A stretch of 37,264 nt of DNA from the NCBI GenBank assembly GCA_902581925.1, contig CACHQB010000009.1, positions 1 through 37,264 on the forward strand, read 5' to 3'. Source of the DNA: an uncultured Pelagibacteraceae bacterium (lineage in GTDB: Bacteria; Pseudomonadota; Alphaproteobacteria; Pelagibacterales; Pelagibacteraceae). The notes beneath the pieces were generated by a model that was given only the letters and a program-made list of their open reading frames with translations, had not been told where the DNA came from and made no database searches. Below, in pieces: positions 1 to 8,057 of this stretch. Within the stretch, counting starts at the first letter, position 1, and each line of letters begins with the position of its first letter. The translations under genes and the position numbers were made by a program.

Positions 1-439
1 ATATTATTAACAAGTTATTCTTCATTGAAAAATCAAGATAATTTCCTGTTAATTTATTATCAATATAATCTACTTCAACATTTTTAGAAAAAATAGTGTC
101 ATATGTAACAGTATTATATTTTCCAAAATCAGATGAAATTATAATTATTTCATTCTTTTTTATTAGCTTTATATAAGCGGTTACATTTTTCAGAAAAATA
201 ATATCACTATTATTTATGTCTATTTCGCCTTCATCTGCAGTTATAATATACTCATTCCCTTTTAAATCTTTTGAGGAGTATTTTATATCTTTGATTATAT
301 TTGAATTTACAAAATCTTTTTCAGTAATTTCTAAATTTTTTTCAATTATCTGATCTTTAGGTAACTTAGAATAAATTATTAACAAAATTATAAAAAATAA
401 GAATACAATTGCAAAACCTTTAAAGGTAAAAATTTTCAT
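1..439 (-). CDS. lptC: LptC, LPS export periplasmic anchor protein (3' part beyond window)
   Basis: The minus-strand reading frame opens at 439 and stays open to the window edge, giving 146 residues with the C-terminus missing. The start lies in a TAATG overlap with the kdsD stop, so translation is probably coupled. A single hydrophobic segment at about residues 8-23 (ends IILLIIYSKLP) should anchor the protein in the inner membrane. It is followed by polar, beta-rich sequence with the repeating pattern TADEGEIDIN ... LKNV ... KYNTVTYDTIFSKNVEVDY expected of the LptC/OstA fold. In the family, LptC takes LPS from LptBFG and passes it to periplasmic LptA. The position after kdsD matches the common kdsD-lptC-lptA-lptB order, so lptA is expected just outside the window. 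The call rests on the fold pattern plus context; overall sequence conservation in this family is low. Confidence 0.85.
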   Translation of the reverse strand, partial: MKIFTFKGFAIVFLFFIILLIIYSKLPKDQIIEKNLEITEKDFVNSNIIKDIKYSSKDLKGNEYIITADEGEIDINNSDIIFLKNVTAYIKLIKKNEIIIISSDFGKYNTVTYDTIFSKNVEVDYIDNKLTGNYLDFSMKNNLLII

Positions 440-1407
440 TAATATATACTTGATTGCAATAAAGTATGAATATGAAGTATTCCTATTGTTTTTTTCTTAT
501 TTCTTTTATCGTGAACACACAGAGAAGTAATTTTTTTTTCACTCATCATACTGAGAGCTTTTACAGCAAGTGAGTTTTTTTCTATGCTTATAGGATTTTT
601 TGTCATTATTTGATTTACAGACATTTGAGTGAGAGTTTCTTTTTTTTCATTAAATCTTCTTATCTGACCGTCAGTAATTATACCTTTTGTTTGTTTTTTT
701 TTATCTTGTATTAATAAAAAACCTAATTTCTTTTTTGTTAAAATCTTTAGTGCTGTTTTCATATTTAAATTTTCTTGCACAAAAGGTATTTTATTTCCAA
801 TCAACATTATATCTTCAACTGTTCTTAATTGAGCTCCAAGATTCCCAGCTGGATGTAGCTCTTTAAAGTCAAGTTTTCCAAATTTTTTAAATTTCATAAC
901 AGTTATAGCCAGCGCATCTCCAAGAGCTAATTGCGATGTTGTACTTGCAGTTGGAATTATTTCTCCTGCTTCAACTACTTCAGGAATTAAAAGTTTAATA
1001 TCAGATGCTTTATATAAAATTGATTCTTTTTTCGAAACGATTCCAATTAGCAAGATTTTGTTTCTATTAGCGTATTGTATTATATTTTTAAGTTCGGATG
1101 TTTTACCTGAATAACTTAATAATATTAATATATCATTTTTTGATATCATGCCGAGATCACCATGGGATGCTTCACTTGCAGAAATACTAAATGATGGAGT
1201 ACCAACTGATGCCAAAGTGGCGGAAATTTTAGAGGCGATTAATCCACTTTTTCCAACACCACATAAAATTACTTTTGATTGACACTTTGCTATTTTAATA
1301 ACTGCATCACAGAATGATTTATTTAAATTTTTTTTTAAATTTTGAAGAGCTTTTATTTCTAAATTTATTACATTATTTGCAGTGGAGATAAATTTTTTAT
1401 TTTTCAT
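439..1407 (-). CDS. kdsD: Arabinose-5-phosphate isomerase KdsD/KpsF (SIS + two CBS domains)
   Basis: A 322-residue protein that would interconvert ribulose-5-phosphate and arabinose-5-phosphate, the first step toward Kdo for lipopolysaccharide. The SIS domain covers about residues 30-170, with the phosphosugar loop GVGKSG, the SASEASHGDLG segment and LLSYSGKTSE. The HPAGNLG linker leads into two CBS domains (about 200-260 and 265-320, the second starting near IMTKNPISI). The length matches KpsF/KdsD/GutQ proteins. I chose the ATG at 1407, not an in-frame TTG 12 nt upstream, because ATG at 1407 forms a TAATG overlap with the rnd stop, the same arrangement as at the kdsD/lptC junction. It works in one pathway with kdsB at 6449-7180. 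GutQ-type paralogues share the architecture, but the lptC neighbour favours KdsD. Confidence 0.93.
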   Translation of the reverse strand: MKNKKFISTANNVINLEIKALQNLKKNLNKSFCDAVIKIAKCQSKVILCGVGKSGLIASKISATLASVGTPSFSISASEASHGDLGMISKNDILILLSYSGKTSELKNIIQYANRNKILLIGIVSKKESILYKASDIKLLIPEVVEAGEIIPTASTTSQLALGDALAITVMKFKKFGKLDFKELHPAGNLGAQLRTVEDIMLIGNKIPFVQENLNMKTALKILTKKKLGFLLIQDKKKQTKGIITDGQIRRFNEKKETLTQMSVNQIMTKNPISIEKNSLAVKALSMMSEKKITSLCVHDKRNKKKTIGILHIHTLLQSSIY

Positions 1408-2018
1408 TAATGTGACCAAATATCATCCTTAAACTCTGCTAAATCAAGTTCGATTCTTGTTTTCAAAAACTTTAAACAATCTTTATAAAGCTTAACTCTA
1501 TTTTCTCTCTCAAGTATTTTATTTAATTCTTCATGAATTTTATGAAGATAAATAACATCATTTGCTGCATATTTAAGTTGGCCGCTTGAAAGTTCGCCAC
1601 CAAAATCTGAAGTTTGAAATTGTTTACTTATATCAACGTTAGCAAATTCTTTAATTAAAGTTTTTAAAGAATGATTGTCACTAAAAGTCCGTGCAAGTTT
1701 AGATTGTATCTTAGTGCATTCAATATTACTTACATCAGTTTTCAAGTAATATTTTATATGGGCTAAGTCACTTCTAGCGTAGTGGAAGATCTTTTTTGTA
1801 TTTTCATCTTTTAATATCTTAATTAAATTAGGAGCATTATAATTATTTCTATCAAATTGCACTAAATGAGCATTCGAATTACCTGTAGAGATTTGAATTA
1901 AACATAGCGGATCACGTCTGACATTTAGACCCATAAACTCACAATCGATTGCTAATAAGTTGCTCAATGATAAATTCTCAGGTATATCCCCTTTATAAAG
2001 CTGAATATTATTGCTCAT
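1407..2018 (-). CDS. Short RNase D-like 3'-5' exonuclease (DEDDy, no HRDC domain)
   Basis: A 203-residue protein containing only a DnaQ-like exonuclease domain. Motif I is visible as IDCEF (D25, E27), motif II in the HYARSDLAHI segment, and motif III as YAANDVIYL with the Tyr-x3-Asp spacing typical of DEDDy enzymes. Classical RNase D is about 370 residues and carries C-terminal HRDC domains; this one stops right after the catalytic domain, a short form that is common in alphaproteobacteria. The expected role is trimming 3' ends of tRNA or other small RNAs, but the substrate is not shown by the sequence. It is the first gene of a minus-strand operon with kdsD and lptC, and is divergent from the dehydrogenase gene with only 35 nt between the start codons, so the promoters must overlap or face each other there. 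Confidence 0.85.
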   Translation of the reverse strand: MSNNIQLYKGDIPENLSLSNLLAIDCEFMGLNVRRDPLCLIQISTGNSNAHLVQFDRNNYNAPNLIKILKDENTKKIFHYARSDLAHIKYYLKTDVSNIECTKIQSKLARTFSDNHSLKTLIKEFANVDISKQFQTSDFGGELSSGQLKYAANDVIYLHKIHEELNKILERENRVKLYKDCLKFLKTRIELDLAEFKDDIWSH

Positions 2019-2053
2019 TTAGAACATATATATATGAAAGCAAAAAATTGTCT

Positions 2054-3046
2054 ATGAAAGCTAAAAATATTTTAATTTTTGGATGCTCAGGTCAAGTAGG
2101 ACGGTCTATTTGTAGAAAGCTGACCAAGGATAACTATACTGTAACTGCGGTAACTAGAAATATTCACCAAAAAGGCATTGTTCTTAAAACTCTTGGTAAT
2201 GCTGGTTTTATTAATATTGTTGAAGCCAATATATTTGATGAACACAAAATTAGAGGGCTTTTTAAAAAGGCAGATATTTGTATAAATCTAGTTGGGATTT
2301 TATTTCAGCAAAAAAAAGGTAATACATTTAAAAATATCCATACTGTTTTCCCATCAATTTTAGCTAAGCTTTGTAAAGAATATAACCTTAGACATTTTAT
2401 TCACTTATCAGCACTAGGAGTTAACGATGCAGTCGACTCTGATTACGCTAAAAGTAAACTTGATGGAGAGAATGAAATATTAAGAAACTTTCCTCTAGCA
2501 ACAATTTTTAGACCTTCGATTGTTTATGGCGTAGAGGATGGATTTACGAACTCTCAACTAAATTTATTAAATAGACTTCCTGTATTTCCTCTTTTTTTCG
2601 GAGGAAATACTAAATTCGCCCCTATACACTGTTCAGATTTGACTGATACAATTCATCATGTGATTTCAAATAATATTAACTCTAAAATTATAGAATGTGT
2701 GGGACCAGAAATAATTACTTTCAAAGAGATATTGCAAAGGTTATTGAGTCTTATTGGAAAAAAAAGAATTTTGCTTCCTTTTCCTTTGAAATTAGCAGAA
2801 TTGTCGGCGAGTTTTTTTGAGATATTACCGAAGCCTTTACTCACAAGGGACCAGTTAAGACTCTTAAAATACGATAATATTGCATCAGGAAAATATAAAA
2901 CTAATTCGGATATTGGAATGCCAAGTAAAAGATATTTTAATGATGAGGTTAAAAAGTATTGTTATATGTGGAGGGAGGGTGGACAGTTTTCTACAGAAAA
3001 GTATACTTCAAATAATGATCTAGATAACAAAACTATCCAGAATTAA
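2054..3046 (+). CDS. NAD(P)-binding atypical SDR, complex I NDUFA9-like
   Basis: A 330-residue extended-SDR-like protein. The Rossmann glycine motif is at the very N-terminus (IFGCSGQVGRS, G10-x2-G13-x2-G16), followed by VNLVGILF, HFIHLSALGV, DYAKSKLDGE and RPSIVYG. This resembles the NDUFA9/atypical-SDR group that in mitochondria is an accessory complex I subunit and is widespread in alphaproteobacteria as a stand-alone protein. The reading frame is open from 1949, but the ATG at 2054 is chosen because it puts the glycine motif at the usual position and avoids overlapping the divergent gene. The catalytic Tyr-x3-Lys is present as YAKSK, so redox activity cannot be excluded. Its stop codon interlocks with the stop of gcrA (4-nt overlap). 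The function as a complex I factor is inferred from family only. Confidence 0.8.
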   Translation: MKAKNILIFGCSGQVGRSICRKLTKDNYTVTAVTRNIHQKGIVLKTLGNAGFINIVEANIFDEHKIRGLFKKADICINLVGILFQQKKGNTFKNIHTVFPSILAKLCKEYNLRHFIHLSALGVNDAVDSDYAKSKLDGENEILRNFPLATIFRPSIVYGVEDGFTNSQLNLLNRLPVFPLFFGGNTKFAPIHCSDLTDTIHHVISNNINSKIIECVGPEIITFKEILQRLLSLIGKKRILLPFPLKLAELSASFFEILPKPLLTRDQLRLLKYDNIASGKYKTNSDIGMPSKRYFNDEVKKYCYMWREGGQFSTEKYTSNNDLDNKTIQN

Positions 3047-3537
3047 GCAGATTTAATTTTTTTCTCTATAAATTCTGGAACCTCTTCTTTTTCGGTAACA
3101 TCTTCTTTTTTACCTTTAGGTTGGTAAGCATATAAAAGATGCAATTTACAATAAGAAAAATCTTTTAAGGATGATCTTCCACAAAAATAAAATGACTTTT
3201 CGTCAGGATGACCAATTGGCCATTTACAAGAATTCTCATCAAGCTCTTCTAGTTGTTTAGGATTTTCTGGCTCAAAATCTTTTTCGATTATTAAAGACTT
3301 AAATTTACTTTTTCTTCCTCTTTTTATTTTTATATTTTTTCCTTCAACTGAGTTATCAAAACTTTGACTTGAAGTTGCTGTTCTAGTTTTTATTTTTGCT
3401 GATAAGTTCAGTCTATGAGCTTTTCCAATAACCGCATTTCTGCTTATGCCACCGATTATTTCAGCAATTTGACTAGCAGTATTACCTTTTCCCCAAAGTT
3501 CTTTTAACTTTGTAACTTTTTCATCAGTCCAGCTCAT
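3043..3537 (-). CDS. gcrA: GcrA cell cycle regulator
   Basis: A 164-residue protein starting MSWTDEKVTKLKELWGKG, followed by TASQIAEIIGG and SRNAVIGKAHRL, which is the N-terminal helix-turn-helix of the GcrA family at about residues 1-45. A variable basic linker (about 46-95) leads to a Cys/His-containing C-terminal part (CKWPIGHPDE, FCGRSS, YCKLH), also typical. In Caulobacter, GcrA binds sigma-70 RNA polymerase and activates promoters with CcrM-methylated GANTC sites. I chose ATG at 3537, the family's standard MSW start, over an in-frame TTG two codons upstream. The gene converges with the dehydrogenase gene (stops overlap) and is divergent from argD across 169 nt. Its targets here are unknown. 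Confidence 0.93.
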   Translation of the reverse strand: MSWTDEKVTKLKELWGKGNTASQIAEIIGGISRNAVIGKAHRLNLSAKIKTRTATSSQSFDNSVEGKNIKIKRGRKSKFKSLIIEKDFEPENPKQLEELDENSCKWPIGHPDEKSFYFCGRSSLKDFSYCKLHLLYAYQPKGKKEDVTEKEEVPEFIEKKIKSA

Positions 3538-3546
3538 AATCAATAT

Positions 3547-3602
3547 ATTGTATCCAGTTTATATAAAACAACAATATACTGATATAAAATTAAATTAAAC
3601 AA
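3547..3602 (-). promoter_or_regulatory. Candidate gcrA promoter(s)
   Basis: On the minus strand two overlapping sigma-70-like pairs precede gcrA. One is TTGTTT (3602-3597), 18-nt spacer, TATATT (3578-3573). The other is TTGTTG (3574-3569), 16-nt spacer, TACAAT (3552-3547). The second would give a leader of only a few nucleotides. The A+T richness makes chance matches likely. Confidence 0.35.
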
Positions 3603-3706
3603 TCAAAAAATGAGAGTTATCAACATTTATTAACTATATTAAGTTTATGTAAATTTTCAATCCTAACTTGTATTAATAATTAAAGTTTATAAAACAATTT
3701 AAATTT

Positions 3707-4873
3707 ATGAGTTATTTAGCAAAAAATTATAACAGAAAAAAAATTTCCTTTAAATATGGCAAAGGTAGTTATTTATATTCCACAGATAAAAAAAAATATT
3801 TAGATTTTGTTCAGGGAATAGCGGTAAATTCTTTAGGCCATGCACATCCAAAATTAGTAAAAACTATAAAAGATCAATCAAAAAAATTGTGGCATGTATC
3901 TAATGCATTTCAAATTCCAGAGGGAGAAACATTAGCTAGAAAATTATGTAAAAAAACTTTTGCTGATTATGTAATGTTTCAAAACAGTGGAGCTGAAGCT
4001 ACTGAAGCAGCAATTAAAGCTGCTAGAAGGTATTTTTATTCAATAGGCAAACCAAATAAAAATAGAATTTTATGCATCAAAAATTCTTTCCATGGAAGAA
4101 CTTTAGCAGCAATTTTTGCCAGTGGATCAAAGAAAATGACAGAGGGATTTGGTCCAAAAGTAACTGGATTTGATCACTTTAGTTTTGGAGATCATAATTC
4201 TCTCAAAAAGAAAATTAAAAAAAACACAGCTGCAATTATGGTTGAAACAATTATGGGTGAAGGGGGTATAAAAGTTATTCCTGATTGGTGCTTAAAAGAA
4301 TTAAGAGCATTATGTAATAAGAAAAAAATACTTTTAATCCTTGATGAAGTTCAATGCGGAATAGGAAGATCTGGTGATTTCTTTGCTTTTGAAAAATCTA
4401 AAGTAAAACCTGATATTGTACCAATTGCAAAAGGAATAGGCGGAGGATTTCCTATTGGAGCGGTGTTAATGAATAAAAAAGTTGCGTCGGGTATGACACC
4501 AGGTACACATGGATCAACATTTGGAGGAAATCCTTTGGCTATGGCTATTGGAAACTCTGTAATGGATATTATATCAAATAAAAAATTTTTAGATAATGTA
4601 AAAATTCTATCGAAATATTTTTTACTTAAATTAAATAAAGTTCAGAAAAAATATCCAAATTTAATTAAGCAAATAAGAGGAAGAGGTTTTTTGATTGGAA
4701 TACAGTTATATAAAAATCAAACTAAATTCATTAAAAAATTAATGGATAATCAGTTGTTGACTATTCGAGCAGCTGAAAATGTTGTTCGTATTTTACCTCC
4801 ATTGAATGTCAAAAAAAATGAATTAGATTTAGCGATAAAAATTATTGAAAAGGTCTGTTCACAGATAAAATGA
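3707..4873 (+). CDS. argD: Acetylornithine aminotransferase (class III, PLP)
   Basis: A 388-residue class III aminotransferase that would convert N-acetylglutamate semialdehyde to N-acetylornithine in arginine synthesis; family members often also make succinyl-diaminopimelate. Visible landmarks are FVQGIAVNSLGHAHP near the N-terminus, the phosphate-binding NSGAEATEAAIKAAR, FHGRTLAA, the DEVQCGIGRSG segment with the PLP-contacting Asp, and the Schiff-base lysine K242 in PIAKGIGGGFPIGA. The C-terminal RGRGFLIGI and RILPPLNV are typical. The length is normal for ArgD. It is followed after one base by argF, so the two form an operon. Ornithine and GABA aminotransferases share the fold; the argF partner decides the call. 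Upstream 3544-3706 is non-coding, A+T-rich, with no convincing promoter found on this strand. Confidence 0.93.
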   Translation: MSYLAKNYNRKKISFKYGKGSYLYSTDKKKYLDFVQGIAVNSLGHAHPKLVKTIKDQSKKLWHVSNAFQIPEGETLARKLCKKTFADYVMFQNSGAEATEAAIKAARRYFYSIGKPNKNRILCIKNSFHGRTLAAIFASGSKKMTEGFGPKVTGFDHFSFGDHNSLKKKIKKNTAAIMVETIMGEGGIKVIPDWCLKELRALCNKKKILLILDEVQCGIGRSGDFFAFEKSKVKPDIVPIAKGIGGGFPIGAVLMNKKVASGMTPGTHGSTFGGNPLAMAIGNSVMDIISNKKFLDNVKILSKYFLLKLNKVQKKYPNLIKQIRGRGFLIGIQLYKNQTKFIKKLMDNQLLTIRAAENVVRILPPLNVKKNELDLAIKIIEKVCSQIK

Positions 4874-4874
4874 T

Positions 4875-5804
4875 ATGAAACATTTCATTAATTTAAAAGA
4901 TATACCTGCAAAAGATCTTAGAAAGATTATTACCGATGCTAAGAAAAGAAAAAGTTTAAGAAAAAAACTAAGTACATTAGAGGCTGATAAGGGATCGCCC
5001 CTAAAAGGAAAATTATTAATCCAAATGTTTGAAAAATCTAGTTTGAGAACAAGATTAAGCTTTTATTTAGCTATTAAACAATTAGGCGGTGGTACTTTGA
5101 CTTTGAGATCTAATGAGCTTCATTTGGGTCAAGGTGGAGAGAGCATTGCTGATACGGCCAAAATTCTTTCGACCTATGGTGATGGATTTATGCTTAGAAC
5201 TGATAGTGATAAAAAAGTTGAAAATTTTGAAAAATATTTATCTATACCCATAATTAATGGCTTAAGTCCTTCATCTCATCCAACACAAGTTTTATCAGAT
5301 GTTTTTACTGTTGAGGAAATAATGAAAAAACCTATTTCAAATTTAAATATTTCTTGGATTGGTGACTCAAATAACGTTTTGGATAGTTTAATAGCTGCAT
5401 CAGTAAAATTTTCTTTCAAGTTAAGTATTGGTTGTCCAAAAAAATTTGAACCAGGAAAAGAAGTTAGAACTTGGGTCAAAAAAAATAATAAAAAAATTTA
5501 TATTTATAATGATGCAAAAAAAGCAGTGTCTAATGCAGATGTAATTTTTTCTGATAAAGTTATTTCTTTAAATGACAAAGTTAATAAGAAGAAAAAAATT
5601 AAAGCATTTAAAAATTTTAAAATTGATAGAAAATTAATGAGTTATGCAAAAAAAAATTGCATTTTTTTACATTGTTTACCTAGAGGAGACGAAGTGAGTG
5701 ATGATGTTTTCTTGGGAAAAAAATCTCACGTATGGCAACAAGCACTCAATAGAGTTCATGTTCAAAAAAGTATTTTATTATATTGTTTTGGAAAATTAAG
5801 GTAG
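4875..5804 (+). CDS. argF: Ornithine carbamoyltransferase
   Basis: A 309-residue transcarbamylase joining carbamoyl phosphate and ornithine to give citrulline. The carbamoyl-phosphate loop reads FEKSSLRTRLSF (S56-L57-R58-T59-R60); the usual motif is STRTR, so the second position is Leu in place of Thr. The other landmarks are intact: SHPTQVLSD (H135-Q138), the WIGDSNNV segment and HCLPRG (H266-P269), ending with the NRVHVQKSILL helix. The ornithine loop reads SDKVISLND where many family members have a D-x-W-x-SMG pattern. The start codon lies one base after the argD stop. The last nine bases overlap the 3' end of the convergent cytochrome gene. An N-acetyl- or N-succinylornithine transcarbamylase is a less likely alternative; argJ at 16859 supports the acetyl-recycling route with free ornithine. 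Confidence 0.9.
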   Translation: MKHFINLKDIPAKDLRKIITDAKKRKSLRKKLSTLEADKGSPLKGKLLIQMFEKSSLRTRLSFYLAIKQLGGGTLTLRSNELHLGQGGESIADTAKILSTYGDGFMLRTDSDKKVENFEKYLSIPIINGLSPSSHPTQVLSDVFTVEEIMKKPISNLNISWIGDSNNVLDSLIAASVKFSFKLSIGCPKKFEPGKEVRTWVKKNNKKIYIYNDAKKAVSNADVIFSDKVISLNDKVNKKKKIKAFKNFKIDRKLMSYAKKNCIFLHCLPRGDEVSDDVFLGKKSHVWQQALNRVHVQKSILLYCFGKLR

Positions 5805-6335
5805 CGGCAAAGGGCTGTCTGAATTATCATTCAAATATTTTATTACTGAAGCTCTATCTTTTTCTTTTCTAAGACCTGCGTATGCCATTTTTGTTCCCTT
5901 TATCCATTTAGCGGGTTTAATTAAAAATCCGTTCAGTTCTTCAAAAGTCCAATTCTTATCATATGCTGCTAGCGCTTTGGAATATTTATAGTCTTCAATC
6001 GCTCCAACTTTTCTTCCTACAACATTATACAGAGCTGGACCAATAGCATTCTTTCCTCCTTTAACAATTGAATGACAAGCTGCACATTTTTTAAAAACTT
6101 TTTCACCATGCGCAATATCTCCCATTGCCATCAATGCTGATATATCAATTTTATCTGACGCCGTACTTGAGCTAGTTGTGGATACAGTAGTGGCAGCTTC
6201 TACTTCAACTGAATAACCAGGTGTTTTAGGTTTTTCTACGTGGAATATAACATCAGATAATTTTCCAATACCGATAACAAGCAAAGCAACCATTAAAACT
6301 GCAGCAACTATTTTATTTATTTCGAAAGAATCCAT
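5796..6335 (-). CDS. cycM: Membrane-anchored class I cytochrome c (CycM/c552-like)
   Basis: A 179-residue protein with an uncleaved N-terminal membrane segment (about residues 8-28, IVAAVLMVALLVIGIG), a Ser/Thr-rich periplasmic linker (about 45-65) and one haem c domain. The haem site is CAACH (C84, C87, H88) and the distal ligand is probably M150 in GTKMAYAGL. AIGPALYNVVGR and the C-terminal RASVIKYLN helix are typical of mitochondrial-type cytochrome c. In alphaproteobacteria, membrane-bound CycM-type proteins carry electrons from the bc1 complex to the aa3 oxidase; that role is inferred. The gene stands alone, converging with argF (9-nt overlap) and divergent from kdsB across 113 nt. Confidence 0.88.
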   Translation of the reverse strand: MDSFEINKIVAAVLMVALLVIGIGKLSDVIFHVEKPKTPGYSVEVEAATTVSTTSSSTASDKIDISALMAMGDIAHGEKVFKKCAACHSIVKGGKNAIGPALYNVVGRKVGAIEDYKYSKALAAYDKNWTFEELNGFLIKPAKWIKGTKMAYAGLRKEKDRASVIKYLNDNSDSPLPLP

Positions 6336-6404
6336 TTTTTCTAAATTTTGTAGTGAACGTATAACATGATAAATTAAAAAAAAGCTAAAATTTAATGTAT
6401 AAAT

Positions 6405-6434
6405 TTGCCTCTATAGTTATTTAATGAGTATAAT
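6405..6434 (+). promoter_or_regulatory. Candidate promoter for kdsB-pheA
   Basis: TTGCCT (6405-6410) and a perfect TATAAT (6429-6434) are separated by 18 nt, in the 113-nt gap between the divergent cytochrome gene and kdsB. Transcription would start near 6441, leaving a leader of about 8 nt before the ATG at 6449. Confidence 0.55.
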
Positions 6435-6448
6435 AATTTGAAAATATA

Positions 6449-7180
6449 ATGAAAACTTTAGTAATAATACCCTCTAGGATGTCTGCGACTAGGCTGCCAG
6501 GCAAACCTTTGTTAAAAATAAATGGTTTATCAATTATTTCACACGTATCTAAAAAAGCAGAAGAGGCCAATATTGGAGATGTGATTGTAGCCACAGAGGA
6601 TCAGGAAATTATTGATGATGTTAAAGGAAATGGTTTCAATGCTATTTTAACTAGCAACAAACACAAGACAGGTACTGATAGAATTCATGAAGCACTTAAA
6701 AAATCAAATATTAGAGATGTTGATTTCATTATGAATTTACAAGGTGATGAACCAGCAATCGACACTCAAGATATAATAAGCTTAAAAGAAAAAATGGTTC
6801 AAAATCCCTCTAATATAGGAACTCTTGCTGCAAAAATAAAAGATAATAAAAGCTTTAATAATGAAAATATTGTTAAGGTCATTACTGAAAATACTCTTTT
6901 AGAGGGCAATTTTCCAAGGTGTATATCTTTTTTAAGAAAGTCTGAAAGGATGGATAATATTTATCATCATATCGGTGTTTATTGTTATTCAAAAGATTCA
7001 CTTGAAAAATTTGTTCAACTCAGTCGATCAAAAAATGAAATAGAAAATAGGTTAGAGCAATTAAGAGCATTAGACAATGATATTGATATAAATGTTTCGC
7101 TTGCTAAATCATCTCCAATAGGAGTAGATACTAAGGAAGATTATCTAGCCTTGAAAAAAATAATGGAATATAAGAATTGA
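6449..7180 (+). CDS. kdsB: 3-deoxy-manno-octulosonate (Kdo) cytidylyltransferase
   Basis: A 243-residue nucleotidyltransferase that would activate Kdo with CTP to CMP-Kdo for lipid A-core assembly in the cytoplasm. The N-terminus carries the nucleotide-binding stretch VIIPSRMSATRLPGKPL, then VATEDQEI, SNKHKTGTDRI and NLQGDEPAI, all standard KdsB landmarks, with HHIGVYCY and NRLEQLRAL in the C-terminal half. The length is normal (about 245-250). Its stop overlaps the pheA start in TGATG, so the two are translationally coupled although they belong to different pathways. It complements kdsD at the left edge. Confidence 0.95.
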   Translation: MKTLVIIPSRMSATRLPGKPLLKINGLSIISHVSKKAEEANIGDVIVATEDQEIIDDVKGNGFNAILTSNKHKTGTDRIHEALKKSNIRDVDFIMNLQGDEPAIDTQDIISLKEKMVQNPSNIGTLAAKIKDNKSFNNENIVKVITENTLLEGNFPRCISFLRKSERMDNIYHHIGVYCYSKDSLEKFVQLSRSKNEIENRLEQLRALDNDIDINVSLAKSSPIGVDTKEDYLALKKIMEYKN

Positions 7181-8013
7181 TGAGTAAAATTTATTTTCAA
7201 GGAACCTTTGGTGCATATTCTCATTTGGCGGCTCTTTCAATCGATCCTAAAGCTGAAATCTTGCCATGTAAAACTTTTGATGATTGTTTTAACAAAGCAT
7301 CTGAAGAACCTGAGAGCAGAATAATAATTCCAGAGTCAAATAGAATTACTGGTAACATTGGTATAGAATATTTAATATTTAAACATAGACTTAATATTTA
7401 CAAAGAGCATTTTCAAAAAATTGAACACAACCTATTAGGAAAACCCGGTGCTAAATTAAAAGATATTAAAGAAGTATACTCACACGCACAAGGTTTATCT
7501 CAGTGTTCAAAATTTATAAAAGAAAATAATTTAGTTGAGCATATTAGAGCAGATACGGCTGGCTCTGCTGAAATGATTTCCAAATCAAAAGATGTTAAGC
7601 AATCAGCTATAGCATCCTCATTAAGCGCTGAAATTTATGGATTAGAAATAATTAAAAAAAATATAGAAAACGAAAGTGGAAATTTGACAAGATTTTTGGT
7701 TATGGGAAAAAATATTTCTCAACCAGAATTTAAAGATAAAACTTACATAACCTCTTTTTTATTTAAATTGAAAAGTAAGCCAGCTGCCCTCTATCAATCA
7801 CTAGGAGGTTTTGCTATTAATGGTGTTAATTTAACTAAACTGCAAAGTTATCCAGAAAAAAATAGTTTTGACTCTTATTTTTTCTTATGTGATTTGGATG
7901 GACACATAGAAGATCCAAAAGTTCAGAAATCTCTTGAAGAGCTAGGCCTACATTGTGAGGATTTTCACGTTCTAGGTGTTTTCGAAGCAGATAACTTGAG
8001 ACAAAAAAAATAA
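7180..8013 (+). CDS. pheA: Prephenate dehydratase (PDT + ACT domains)
   Basis: A 277-residue monofunctional prephenate dehydratase converting prephenate to phenylpyruvate. The catalytic domain starts with YFQGTFGAYSHLAA and includes IPESNRITGNIG, YSHAQGLSQC, DTAGSAEMIS and the NLTRFLVMG motif, whose Thr-Arg-Phe is the catalytic signature. The C-terminal ACT domain (about residues 185-265) carries the Phe-binding-type stretches KPAALYQSLGGF and GVNLTKLQSYP, so feedback control by phenylalanine is expected. There is no chorismate mutase domain. The ATG at 7180 is preferred over an in-frame TTG one codon upstream, since it gives the TGATG overlap with kdsB. Confidence 0.93.
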   Translation: MSKIYFQGTFGAYSHLAALSIDPKAEILPCKTFDDCFNKASEEPESRIIIPESNRITGNIGIEYLIFKHRLNIYKEHFQKIEHNLLGKPGAKLKDIKEVYSHAQGLSQCSKFIKENNLVEHIRADTAGSAEMISKSKDVKQSAIASSLSAEIYGLEIIKKNIENESGNLTRFLVMGKNISQPEFKDKTYITSFLFKLKSKPAALYQSLGGFAINGVNLTKLQSYPEKNSFDSYFFLCDLDGHIEDPKVQKSLEELGLHCEDFHVLGVFEADNLRQKK

Positions 8014-8023
8014 GAATCTTTTC

Positions 8024-8053
8024 TTGTAGATTGGAAATTTTAACTGCTATAAT
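8024..8053 (+). promoter_or_regulatory. Promoter of the SRP RNA (and dnaX)
   Basis: TTGTAG (8024-8029), an 18-nt spacer and a perfect TATAAT (8048-8053) place the start at about 8060, exactly where the first base-paired nucleotide of the SRP RNA lies. A GAATC (GANTC-type) site sits at 8014-8018, just upstream. Confidence 0.7.
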
Positions 8054-8057
8054 GGTT

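Noticed and set aside
1949..2053. N-terminal extension of the NDUFA9-like dehydrogenase from an upstream ATG
   Set aside because: The 35 extra residues overlap the divergent RNase D gene and push the Rossmann glycine motif away from the N-terminus; ATG at 2054 fits the family.
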